Positions 7,948 to 16,220 of a stretch of DNA of 64,000 bases are shown here, one piece after another (within the stretch, counting starts at the first letter, position 1; every line of letters begins with the position of its first letter). The translations under genes were made by a program, and so were the position numbers. The DNA comes from Brevibacterium sp. S22. Its GTDB lineage: Bacteria > Actinomycetota > Actinomycetes > Actinomycetales > Brevibacteriaceae. The notes under the pieces are model-generated. The model ran no database searches and was not told the DNA's origin. It was given only the letters and a program-made list of their open reading frames with translations. Location: contig NZ_RHFG01000011.1 in the NCBI RefSeq assembly GCF_004745485.1, forward strand, positions 1 to 64,000, written 5' to 3'.

Positions 7948-8834
7948 CATCGAATGACATTCAACGCAGAATCCCACACACGAATCCCGTGCTCAACCTC
8001 ATCCGTACGGGACTGCGGCGCGGCCTGATCTCGGCCCGGATCCAATTGACGACCCCCAGCGAGATCTTCGGAACCGTGGTGATGCTGGCGATCTTCATCG
8101 GGACCCTGTTCTTCATGCGGGGGTCCACCTTCGCCGGTGCCACCGTCGACCTCGGATCGACCGGTTTCCCCGGAATCATCGCCATGGGCACCATCTTCGG
8201 CGGGGTGATGGGCATCGTCAGCGTGCTGTCCATGGACAAGACCAACGGCACCCTGCTGCGGTCGAAGTCGGTCCCGGGCGGCACTGCCGGCTATCTCATC
8301 GGTGAGATCACGGCGAACGTCATCAACACCCTCGTCACCTCCGTGACGCTGCTCATCGTCGGGCTGTTCCTCTTCGATGGGCTCGACTTCGCGTCGCCGG
8401 CGCGTTGGCTGCTCTTCATCACAGTCCTCGTCCTCGGCTTGGTCTCGACTCTGTCGATCGGCGCCGTGTTGGGTGCCCTGATGAGCAACCCGAAGTTCAT
8501 GGGACTGGTCATGATGCCGGTGCTCGGCCTCATCGCGATCTCCGGCATCTTCTACCCGATCGTGGCGCTGCCGCTGTGGCTGCAGGGCCTCGCGCAGGCA
8601 TTCCCGCTGTATTGGCTGGGCCTGGGGCTGCGGTCCTCTCTGCTGCCCGACAGCATGGCAGCGATCGAGATCGCCGGTTCCTGGCGGCTCGAATGGGTGT
8701 TCATCGTGTTGGGGCTATGGGCCGTCCTCGGTCTCATCTTGGCGCCGAAGCTGCTGTCGCGAATGGCCAGACGCGAGTCGGGATCGGCTGTGGCGGCTCG
8801 CCGCAAGGGCGTGGCCGAGCAGTGGGGAGTCTGA
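7944..8834 (+). CDS. ABC-2 type exporter, permease protein
   Basis: A 296-residue protein with six hydrophobic segments between about residues 30 and 275 and an ABC-2 membrane fold, including the segment GIFYPIVALPLWLQGLAQAF before the last helices, which is typical of the family. It starts with ATGA overlapping the stop of the ATPase gene and should dimerise to form the channel of that exporter. Confidence 0.88.
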   Translation: MTSNDIQRRIPHTNPVLNLIRTGLRRGLISARIQLTTPSEIFGTVVMLAIFIGTLFFMRGSTFAGATVDLGSTGFPGIIAMGTIFGGVMGIVSVLSMDKTNGTLLRSKSVPGGTAGYLIGEITANVINTLVTSVTLLIVGLFLFDGLDFASPARWLLFITVLVLGLVSTLSIGAVLGALMSNPKFMGLVMMPVLGLIAISGIFYPIVALPLWLQGLAQAFPLYWLGLGLRSSLLPDSMAAIEIAGSWRLEWVFIVLGLWAVLGLILAPKLLSRMARRESGSAVAARRKGVAEQWGV

Positions 8835-8840
8835 GCGGAA

Positions 8841-9062
8841 GTGTCAGAGACCGTTCACAACCGCATCGCGATGCTCCGGGCCGAACGCAAGGTCTCGCGT
8901 CGCGAGCTCGCCGAGGCGCTCGGAGTCCACTATCAGACGATCGGGTACTTGGAGCGGGGCGAGTACAGCCCCAGCCTCTACCTGGCTCTGCGCATCGCCG
9001 AATATTTCGAGGTCCCCACCGAGGTGGTCTTCTCCACCCGGGAGTTCCCGCGCATCGGGTAA
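8841..9062 (+). CDS. Small XRE-family helix-turn-helix regulator
   Basis: A 73-residue protein made almost wholly of one XRE/Cro helix-turn-helix (VSRRELAEALGVHYQTIGYL, then ERGEYSPSLYLALRIAEYF). It starts with GTG 8841, six bases after the permease stop, and AGCGGAAG provides the binding site. Proteins of this short class (YozG-like) frequently sit last in exporter operons. It likely controls the operon through the palindrome at 6957-6988, an inference from position. Confidence 0.9.
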   Translation: MSETVHNRIAMLRAERKVSRRELAEALGVHYQTIGYLERGEYSPSLYLALRIAEYFEVPTEVVFSTREFPRIG

Positions 9063-9073
9063 GGAGCTCACTG

Positions 9074-9123
9074 CTGTCGTTCTGGGCGACAGCGAGGACG
9101 ACCGGAACACTTCGTTCCGGTCT
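9074..9123. terminator. Two adjacent hairpins after the exporter operon
   Basis: GCTGTCG (9074-9080) pairs with CGACAGC (9088-9094), and GACCGGAA (9101-9108) pairs with TTCCGGTC (9116-9123). Both follow the last gene of the exporter operon and precede the DUF885 gene. No U tract follows, so termination is plausible but not proven. Confidence 0.45.
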
Positions 9124-9169
9124 GTGGTCGATGAGTCACTGAGCTCATTGCCTCGGATACAGTTCCGTC

Positions 9170-10876
9170 ATGGCTTCCCACACAGAACCGACGTCCCGGA
9201 GAAACCCGTCACCGATCGACGCCATCGCCGATGCCTACTTCGACGAGCTGTGCGTTCTCTCCCCGTCGATCTCGTTGTTCCTCGGAACCGAGAACCCTCA
9301 CGGCTTCGACGACTACTCCCCCGAGGGGCTGAAAGCTGCAAACGAACTGCGTGCTCGCACCCTGGCCCTGTTAGATGACGCAGAAGCCGACGGGCTCACG
9401 ATGGAAAGCCTCGACGAGACCGATCTCGTCACTATCGACGCAATGCGCGAACGACTGGATACCGCCACGGATCTCTTTGAAGCGGGTTTGCAGCACACCG
9501 TTCTCAACGTCATCGAATCGCCGGTTCAGCAGATGCGCGACATATTCGATCTTCTCCCCACTGACACTGAAGATGAATGGGAGACGGTTTCACGTACTAT
9601 GGCCGCATTGCCGCGGTCGATCGACGGTTACCGGGAGTCACTCCGCTATGCTCGCGACGAACTCGGCCGAGTGCCTGCTCGCCTGCAGATCGAACGAGTC
9701 GCCGCCCAGGCCGAAGTGCTCAGTCAGGCGGACAGCCGTTTCACCACGATCGCCGCAGACGCCACCAGCTCCGCCGCCGAAACCCTCGCACGCGAACTGA
9801 CCGTCCACGCCGAATCCGCGAGAGAGGCATTCGGCGGCTTCGCCCGATTCCTCCGCACCGAACTGACCGAACACGCTCCAGAGAACGAAGCCTGCGGCCG
9901 AGAAGACTACGCACTGTTCTCACGCGAGTTCCTCGGCGCTGAGGTCGACCTGGAAGAAACCTACGAATGGGCCCTCGACGAACTCGACTCCATCGATGCG
10001 GAGCAGAGACGAGTCGCGAACATCATTCACCCCGGCGTCGAACTCTTCGACGTCATGCGGATGCTCGACAGCGATCCCCAGCGCGCTCTCCATGGCACGA
10101 AGGCTCTGCAGGAGTGGATGCAGACGGTCGCCGACGAAGCGATCACCGAACTCGGCAAGACCCATTTCGACATCCCGGAACCGCTGCGGACCATCGAGTG
10201 CATGATCGCGCCCTCGGCCACCGGCGCAGTCTACTATTCTCAGCCCAGCGAAGACTTCAGCCGTCCGGGCCGGATGTGGTGGTCGGTGCCCGACGGAGTC
10301 ACCGAATTTGCAACGTGGCAGGAGAAGACCACGGTCTACCACGAGGGCGTGCCGGGCCATCACCTGCAGATGGGGCAGGCGTCCTATCTCGCCGACTCGC
10401 TGAATCAATGGCGCCGCCACGTCTGCTGGGTCTCCGGCCACGGTGAGGGCTGGGCTCTCTACGCCGAAAGGCTCATGGCCGAACTCGGTTTCCTCGACGA
10501 ACCCGGCGATTATCTGGGTATGCTCGACTCCCAACGGCTACGCACATCACGGGTGATCGTCGACATCGGCTTCCACCTCGGCCTCAAAGCCCCGGACCAC
10601 CTCGGCGGGGGAACTTGGGACCGTGCCACAGCATGGGAGTTCCTCACCCGGAACGTCGCCATGGACCGGACCTTCCTCGCGTTCGAACTCGACCGTTACC
10701 TCGGGTGGCCCGGACAGGCTCCGAGCTACAAGATCGGTCAGCGTCTGTGGGAGGACATCAGAGACGGATCCCGCGCCGTGGCGGGCGCGGGATTCGATCT
10801 CAAGGAATTCCACAGTCGTGCGCTGGGCCTCGGGTCCATCGGTCTCGATCCCCTGCGCAGGGCGCTGCTGCGCTGA
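9170..10876 (+). CDS. DUF885-family metallopeptidase-like protein
   Basis: A 568-residue protein that covers the whole DUF885 family length. The motif HEGVPGHHLQ near residue 391 resembles the zinc-binding HExxPGHH of the family. The downstream GEGWALYAERL segment carries the further glutamate seen in these proteins. The end GAGFDLKEFHSRALGLGS is also typical. Members are thought to be carboxypeptidase-like enzymes, mostly uncharacterised. No signal peptide is present, so it is likely cytoplasmic. It stands alone between an exporter operon and a convergent lipoprotein gene. Confidence 0.88.
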   Translation: MASHTEPTSRRNPSPIDAIADAYFDELCVLSPSISLFLGTENPHGFDDYSPEGLKAANELRARTLALLDDAEADGLTMESLDETDLVTIDAMRERLDTATDLFEAGLQHTVLNVIESPVQQMRDIFDLLPTDTEDEWETVSRTMAALPRSIDGYRESLRYARDELGRVPARLQIERVAAQAEVLSQADSRFTTIAADATSSAAETLARELTVHAESAREAFGGFARFLRTELTEHAPENEACGREDYALFSREFLGAEVDLEETYEWALDELDSIDAEQRRVANIIHPGVELFDVMRMLDSDPQRALHGTKALQEWMQTVADEAITELGKTHFDIPEPLRTIECMIAPSATGAVYYSQPSEDFSRPGRMWWSVPDGVTEFATWQEKTTVYHEGVPGHHLQMGQASYLADSLNQWRRHVCWVSGHGEGWALYAERLMAELGFLDEPGDYLGMLDSQRLRTSRVIVDIGFHLGLKAPDHLGGGTWDRATAWEFLTRNVAMDRTFLAFELDRYLGWPGQAPSYKIGQRLWEDIRDGSRAVAGAGFDLKEFHSRALGLGSIGLDPLRRALLR

Positions 10877-10947
10877 GTATGGTCCGCCTCCGGGAGGGTG
10901 TGCGCCTCACCTGCGGCAGCGCCCCCGCCAGGCGGCCCGATATGAAC

Positions 10948-12753
10948 TCAGTTGGTCTCCCACTCCCAGAAGTTCCAGAACATCGACGGGTCGAGCGTCG
11001 TTGTCGACACGTTCGAGACCTTGTCCCTGTGGATTGTCAGCGACGGGTGTTGGAAGAGCGGCATGCCGAAAGCGTCATCGACGAGGTGCTTCTCGACGTC
11101 TTCAGCCAGGGAAGCCTGCTTGTCCGGGTCGATGGTCACCAGCATCTCATCGAGCGTCTTCGTCAAATCCTTGTTGTAGTACCCGCTGTAGTTGTTCAGC
11201 GCTCCCTTGCGGTAATACGAGTCTGACTCTGTCACCGCCGTCGTGGTCAGCGCCCAACCGAACAGCGAGGCGTCATAGGTTCCATCGCCGAGGCGAGTCC
11301 CCCAGTTGACGTCACCGGCATCTTCGACCTTAAAGCCGGCCTTCTCCGCTGATTCCTTGATCAGCGCGAACAGCTGGGATCGCCTGGCGTTCGTATTGTC
11401 GTAGAGGAAGCGCACGCTCGGTGCCTCGGCGCCGGCGTCGTCCAACAGCTTCTTCGCTCCGTCGATATCGACTTCGTCATAGTCCGTAATTCCCGACTCA
11501 GCGACAATGTCGTCGTACAGCGGCGAGTCAGGAGCCTGGTTGAACGAATCGCGAACCTCGGCCTCTTTGTTAAGTGGTTTGATGAGGCGATCGACGATCT
11601 CCTGGCGCGGCAGTGTTTTGAGGAATGCCTGCCGTACTTTGAGCGCAGCGTCCTCGTCTCCGCCATAGCTGGCTGGGTCGAAGGGGCCGTTGTTGTCGAA
11701 GGTGAGGTCGACGTGCTCGAACGTGGCATCCTCGCCGGGCAGAATCGACACACCCTCGAGCTCTTCCGCCGCGGTCAGAACATCGGCCGTCGACTGCGGC
11801 TGGGTCAGGTCGACCTCGCCGTTCTCGATCGCCTGCACCATGGCCATCGGGTCGCCGTTGTAGCGGATCGTCACGGAGTCGATCTTGGGTTCGACCGGCC
11901 CGGTGTAATCCTGATCGCGAGACAGCGTCAGGTACTGCCCCTCTTCGAAGTCGGTGATCTCATAGGGTCCGTTATGGACGAGAAGATCCTCGTTCTCCGG
12001 CATCGAGGTGAAGTCGAAGCCGGTGTTCCAGAAGTTCGAGATCTTCGACAGGGCAGCGTTGTCGCCGGATTCGATCGCGTCGAGGATCGCCTCCTTGCCC
12101 TCCTGCGGGTCGGTGGTGCCCAGAGCATTCTTGGCCACGATGTGCGCAGGCACTCCCGAACCGTAGGCTCCGAGTCCGAATTCTGTCTCCCAGTCGGCAA
12201 AGGGCTTCGAGTACGTGAACGTCAGGGACTTGCTGTCCTCGCTGATCTCGGGGAAGTCTTCGATCAGCGGAGCGCCCACCGCAGAGGAGTCGAAGAAGAC
12301 CGTGCCATCGGGATTGTCCTGCAGCGTTCCTTCATCGTCTCGGTTGTCATCGACGGTGTTGAAGTGCTGAGACCGTGCCGCCCAGGTCAGAGCGAGGTCT
12401 GCGGCGTCGACCGGAGTGCCGTCCGACCAGTTCGCGCCTTCGCCGAACGTGTATTTGACCTTCAGCGGGTCGTCGGAGACCTTCTCCACTTCACCGAGGG
12501 CACCATCGTGCAGTTCGAGCTCATCGTCGTAGTACTTGAAATTGTCATTGCTCATATAGGCGACGATGGTGTTGGCGACGGCGTTGCCGTCCATCGTCAT
12601 ATCGTTCATCGACCGGAAGGCTTCGTTCCATCCGATGTTGAGCACCGATCCGCCACTGCCTGATTTGTCATCAGAGCCTCCCGGAGGAGTGCATCCGGTC
12701 ATGACGATCGCCGTCGTAGCGGCGAGACTTCCAGCGATGAAATGCTTCTTCAC
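10948..12753 (-). CDS. ABC transporter substrate-binding lipoprotein, peptide/solute family 5
   Basis: A 601-residue SBP_bac_5 (DppA/OppA-like) protein. The N-terminus MKKHFIAGSLAATTAIVMTG ends in a lipobox with Cys at residue 21, so it should be lipid-anchored outside the membrane. Internal features such as LEVKYTFxxGANWSDGTPVDAADLALTW-type segments match the family. It starts with GTG after GAGGAC. No peptide permease or ATPase genes are near: the genes upstream on the same strand are an OpuC-type importer with its own binding protein. It may serve a transporter encoded elsewhere. Confidence 0.9.
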   Translation of the reverse strand: MKKHFIAGSLAATTAIVMTGCTPPGGSDDKSGSGGSVLNIGWNEAFRSMNDMTMDGNAVANTIVAYMSNDNFKYYDDELELHDGALGEVEKVSDDPLKVKYTFGEGANWSDGTPVDAADLALTWAARSQHFNTVDDNRDDEGTLQDNPDGTVFFDSSAVGAPLIEDFPEISEDSKSLTFTYSKPFADWETEFGLGAYGSGVPAHIVAKNALGTTDPQEGKEAILDAIESGDNAALSKISNFWNTGFDFTSMPENEDLLVHNGPYEITDFEEGQYLTLSRDQDYTGPVEPKIDSVTIRYNGDPMAMVQAIENGEVDLTQPQSTADVLTAAEELEGVSILPGEDATFEHVDLTFDNNGPFDPASYGGDEDAALKVRQAFLKTLPRQEIVDRLIKPLNKEAEVRDSFNQAPDSPLYDDIVAESGITDYDEVDIDGAKKLLDDAGAEAPSVRFLYDNTNARRSQLFALIKESAEKAGFKVEDAGDVNWGTRLGDGTYDASLFGWALTTTAVTESDSYYRKGALNNYSGYYNKDLTKTLDEMLVTIDPDKQASLAEDVEKHLVDDAFGMPLFQHPSLTIHRDKVSNVSTTTLDPSMFWNFWEWETN

Positions 12754-12825
12754 ATTGTCCTCAGTTTCATTGTGATCTTCTGTGGGTGGAGCAGATCTGA
12801 TGCGCCGCAGTGATGGCGGCTGTCC

Positions 12826-13491
12826 TCATACGGCGTTTGCGACCTGCAGGCGTTTCACTCCGGCTGGGGCGGCCACGCGCAGAAGGAGCGCGAATGCCTG
12901 GTCCACGAGGATGGCGAGCACGGCCACCCAGATGGCACCGGCGACGACTCCTTCCATCCCGTAGGCGACCTGGTTGAGGATGACATCGCCCAGGCCTCCG
13001 CTGCCGGCGATCGTGGCGATGGTCGCGGAGCTCACGGTCAGCACCGCGGAGGTGCGGATGCCGGCGATGATCATCGGCAACCCCAAGGGCAGTTCGACCT
13101 TGAGCAGCACTTGGACGGGAGACATGCCCATGCCGCGTGCGGCCCGAGTAAGGTCACGGTCGATCGAGTCGACGGATTGAAAGGCATAGCTGAGGATGGG
13201 CGGGAAGGCGAGCAGGAACAGCGCGATCATGGCATTGAGCATGCCGATGCCCACGAAGCCGATGAGGATCGCGATGAGCGCGAGGCTGGGAAGCGCTCGG
13301 CCGATGTTCGTCACGCTCACCGCGAGGAATTCTCCGCGGTGGATATGGCCGAGCCAGACTCCGACCGGCACACCGATGACAATGGCCGCGAGCAGCGGAA
13401 TGAGACTGATGATGAGGTGGTCACCGGTCTTCGCCAGCAGCAACCCGACGTTCTCGATCATGAAGGGGAAAGCCCCGAAGATGACGTCCAT
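12826..13491 (-). CDS. Compatible-solute (glycine betaine/choline, OpuC type) ABC permease 2
   Basis: A 221-residue inner-membrane protein with five to six helices and the BPD_transp_1 EAA-like loop (RAARGMGMSPVQVLLKVELP then LGLPMIIAGIRTS). This is typical of ProW/OpuCB/OpuCD permeases of the quaternary-amine family. Its start overlaps the stop of the first permease by one base, so the pair form a heterodimeric channel. It is the last gene of the importer operon. Confidence 0.9.
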   Translation of the reverse strand: MDVIFGAFPFMIENVGLLLAKTGDHLIISLIPLLAAIVIGVPVGVWLGHIHRGEFLAVSVTNIGRALPSLALIAILIGFVGIGMLNAMIALFLLAFPPILSYAFQSVDSIDRDLTRAARGMGMSPVQVLLKVELPLGLPMIIAGIRTSAVLTVSSATIATIAGSGGLGDVILNQVAYGMEGVVAGAIWVAVLAILVDQAFALLLRVAAPAGVKRLQVANAV

Positions 13492-14210
13492 CAGCTCCTC
13501 GCTTTCGTCCAGGGGGTGAGCACTCGGCCCAGCAGCACCAGCAGGCCGTCGAGCGCGAATGCCAGCAGTACGGCAAGAGCTCCGGCTCCGACGAACTGCG
13601 TATTGAATGGTGAGGACACCGCTTTGATGATCGGCGACCCCAGACCGTCGTCGACGACGAAAGCGGCGATCGTGGCGATGCTCACCGTGAGCACCGTGGC
13701 GATGCGCACCCCGGAGATGATCGACGGCAGCGCCAGAGGCAGTTCGACTTTGACCAGAAGCTGGTTGCGGTCGAGCCCCATACCGGTCGCGGCCCTGCGC
13801 ACGTCATCGGGGACTCCGGAGAGTCCGACCAGGACGGCCTGGAAGATGATGACGAGGGTGAAGCACACCAGTGCGATCTCGACTGTCAGCAGGCTCAGTC
13901 CGGTGAACGGCACCAGCAGCTGGAACAGGGCCAACGGCGGCAGTGTGTAGAGGAAGGTCGCGGCCATGCCGATCGGTCCGGCCAGCCACTTCTTCCGGTA
14001 GGCCAACAGCCCGGCGAAGAAGGCGATGACGAAGCCGATCGATACGGCGATGGCCACCATGACGATATGGCTGAGCAGCGGCGGCCAGAAGACCGTCGCC
14101 CATTGGCTGATGAACCAGTCACCGCAGAATACGCCGTTGTTGATCACACAGTCCGAGACCTGTCCGTAATCAGGAATGACAGGATCGCCAAGAGGGGCGA
14201 AATCGCTCAT
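13491..14210 (-). CDS. Compatible-solute (OpuC type) ABC permease 1
   Basis: A 239-residue permease with the same BPD_transp_1 layout as its neighbour, with RAATGMGLDRNQLLVKVELP as the ATPase-contact loop. It carries an extra N-terminal segment of about 25 residues before the first helix with a likely outside Cys pair (CVINNGVFC). It overlaps the ATPase gene by 4 bases. Together with the second permease it forms the channel. Confidence 0.9.
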   Translation of the reverse strand: MSDFAPLGDPVIPDYGQVSDCVINNGVFCGDWFISQWATVFWPPLLSHIVMVAIAVSIGFVIAFFAGLLAYRKKWLAGPIGMAATFLYTLPPLALFQLLVPFTGLSLLTVEIALVCFTLVIIFQAVLVGLSGVPDDVRRAATGMGLDRNQLLVKVELPLALPSIISGVRIATVLTVSIATIAAFVVDDGLGSPIIKAVSSPFNTQFVGAGALAVLLAFALDGLLVLLGRVLTPWTKARS

Positions 14211-15244
14211 GCTCTCACGCCTTCGCGGTCCTCTCCGGCAGCCGGCGGTGCGATGAGATCTCGCAGGCTCACCTCGCCGAGGCGGCTGTCACCGGCATGG
14301 ACAATGGCCCCTTCCGCCCGAGCAGCGGAGACGACGGACAACGCTTCGCGCAGGGTCATCGTGGCTTCGACGTCGGGCCAGCCTGCCGTGGTGGTTCGGG
14401 CATCCGCCGTCTCAGCCTCAGCCCCGGCTCGGTCGTGGCTGTCGGAGACGACTTCGCCGACCGTCGTCAACGCCAGGCGTTTGAGTCCACGCTCGGCTCC
14501 GAGGAACTCGCCGACGAAGTCATCGGCGGGGTTCGACAGCACCTCGGCGGGCGTGCCGAACTGCGCAAGCTTGCCGCCGGGCTTGAGGATGGCGATTCTG
14601 TCGGCCATCTTGATCGCCTCATCGATGTCATGGGTGACGAACAGCGTCGTCTTGCCCACCGCGCGGTGGATGGCGAGGAATTCATCCTGGACCGCGACCC
14701 TGGTGATCGGGTCGAGGGCGCCGAAGGGTTCGTCCATGAGCATCACCGGCGGGTCGGCGGCGAGCGCCCGGGCGATGCCCACACGCTGCTGCTGTCCGCC
14801 GGAGAGCTGAGCCGGGTAGCGTGGGAGCCAGGTGTCGACAGGACTGAGCCCGACCAGTTCGAGAAGTTCGGCCGTACGGGCGCGGATCCTCTTCTTCTCC
14901 CAGCCGAGGATGGCGGGGACGGTGGCGATGTTGTCGGCGACCGTGTAGTGCGGAAAGAGACCTGACTGTTGGATCGCGTAGCCGATGGTCCGCCGCAGTT
15001 CGATGGCCGACTGGTCGGTGATCGAGCGATCGCCGATGCGGATGTCGCCGCTGGTGAGGTCGACGAGCCGGTTGACCAGCTGCAGGGCTGTGGTCTTTCC
15101 TCCGCCGGAGGGGCCGACGAGGCAGACGAGTTCACCGGCCTCGACCTCGAGGTCGAGGGCGTCGAGGGCTGGTGCGGCGGCGCCGAGGTAGGTCTTCGTA
15201 GCTTGGTCGAAGGTGATCGAGGTGCCTGTGGAGTGCTGGGTCAT
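14207..15244 (-). CDS. Compatible-solute (OpuC/ProV type) ABC ATPase
   Basis: A 345-residue ATPase with Walker A GPSGGGKTT (about residue 43), signature LSGGQQQRVGIARAL, Walker B VMLMDEPFGALDPITR and H-loop FVTHDIDEAIKMADR. The DIDEA motif after the H-loop and the family-typical VQDEFLAIHRAV are hallmarks of the glycine betaine/carnitine/choline importers. The C-terminal 70 residues include a single degenerate CBS-like stretch, shorter than the tandem CBS pair of osmosensing OpuCA. Osmotic gating by CBS is therefore uncertain. It starts one base after the binding-protein stop. Confidence 0.9.
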   Translation of the reverse strand: MTQHSTGTSITFDQATKTYLGAAAPALDALDLEVEAGELVCLVGPSGGGKTTALQLVNRLVDLTSGDIRIGDRSITDQSAIELRRTIGYAIQQSGLFPHYTVADNIATVPAILGWEKKRIRARTAELLELVGLSPVDTWLPRYPAQLSGGQQQRVGIARALAADPPVMLMDEPFGALDPITRVAVQDEFLAIHRAVGKTTLFVTHDIDEAIKMADRIAILKPGGKLAQFGTPAEVLSNPADDFVGEFLGAERGLKRLALTTVGEVVSDSHDRAGAEAETADARTTTAGWPDVEATMTLREALSVVSAARAEGAIVHAGDSRLGEVSLRDLIAPPAAGEDREGVRA

Positions 15245-15245
15245 T

Positions 15246-16214
15246 TCACATCAATCCGTTCTCGTCGAGGAACATCTTCGCCACATGCGCCGGGTCGAGC
15301 CGGTTGATGGCGGATGCCTCGTTCATCGCCTGGATCGCTTCCAGGGTGAGCAGTGACTGCAGTTCGTCGAGAAGCTCCGACGCATCGTCATCGAGTTCAG
15401 CGTATGCATCGTCCCGGATGAGGGGGACGACGTTCTGGAAGCCGAAGAGCTTCTTATCGTCGTCGAGGACGACGAGATCGCTGCGCAGAAGCTGCGGGTC
15501 AGTTGTGAAGACGTCTGCGGCGTCGATCTCGCCACGCTCGATGGCTTGGTAGTTCAGCCCGATGCTCAGGGTCTTGAGTTTCATGTTGTCCAGACCGTAG
15601 GTGTCGACGATTCCCTCGTACCCCTGTGCGCCGGTGACGTTGTCGGGGTAGGTCGAGTAGGTGAAGTTGCCTATTCCTTGGAGGTCGGACACGGTCTTCA
15701 GGTCGTTCTCTTCGGCGAATTCCTTACGCACGGCGACTGCGTTCTTGTTCTCGAACGGCGTCGCTCGCAACATCGTCACCTGGTTGTCCTCTGCCCATCT
15801 CTGAGCGAGGTCGTAGGTCTCCTGTGCGGAGTCCATGAGCTTCTCCTCGCCCATGAAGGTCACTAACATGACGCCGGTGTATTCCGGGTAGAGGTCGATC
15901 TGGCCCGACAGCAGGGCTGTGTTGATGATGTCGCTGGAGCCGACGTTCGTCTTCAGGTCGACGGTGTAGCCGAGGTTCCGCAGCCCCTGGGCGTAGAGCT
16001 CGCCGGTGATCCAGCTTTCGGCGAAGCCTTTGGAGCCTACGGTGATCGACCGCGTGCCCTTCTTCGCAGCGGACTGGTCACCCTCCCGGCTGCTGGTGCA
16101 CCCGCTCAGCGACGCTCCGGCTGCGCCGAGCGCTCCCAGGCACAGGAGACCTCTGCCGAGTCCGGAGAGCGCCTGTCGTCTGTTGAGATGTCCTTGTTGT
16201 CCGACTACGGGCAT
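15246..16214 (-). CDS. Compatible-solute (OpuC/ProX type) substrate-binding lipoprotein
   Basis: A 322-residue OpuAC-family protein. The leader carries a twin-arginine-like NRRQAL motif, a hydrophobic stretch and the lipobox LSGC (Cys about residue 39), so Tat or Sec export followed by lipid anchoring is likely. The mature part opens with the family motif ITVGSKGFAESWITGELYAQ and holds GSSDIINTALLSGQIDLYPE, which shapes the ligand pocket. The ligand should be a quaternary amine such as glycine betaine, choline or ergothioneine-like compounds; sequence alone does not decide. It follows the hydrolase gene by 6 bases. Confidence 0.9.
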   Translation of the reverse strand: MPVVGQQGHLNRRQALSGLGRGLLCLGALGAAGASLSGCTSSREGDQSAAKKGTRSITVGSKGFAESWITGELYAQGLRNLGYTVDLKTNVGSSDIINTALLSGQIDLYPEYTGVMLVTFMGEEKLMDSAQETYDLAQRWAEDNQVTMLRATPFENKNAVAVRKEFAEENDLKTVSDLQGIGNFTYSTYPDNVTGAQGYEGIVDTYGLDNMKLKTLSIGLNYQAIERGEIDAADVFTTDPQLLRSDLVVLDDDKKLFGFQNVVPLIRDDAYAELDDDASELLDELQSLLTLEAIQAMNEASAINRLDPAHVAKMFLDENGLM

Positions 16215-16220
16215 CCTTCC

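Noticed and set aside
10886-10936. Inverted CCGCCT...AGGCGG between the DUF885 and lipoprotein genes as a terminator
   Set aside because: The arms are only 6 bases and the loop is too long to form a useful hairpin.
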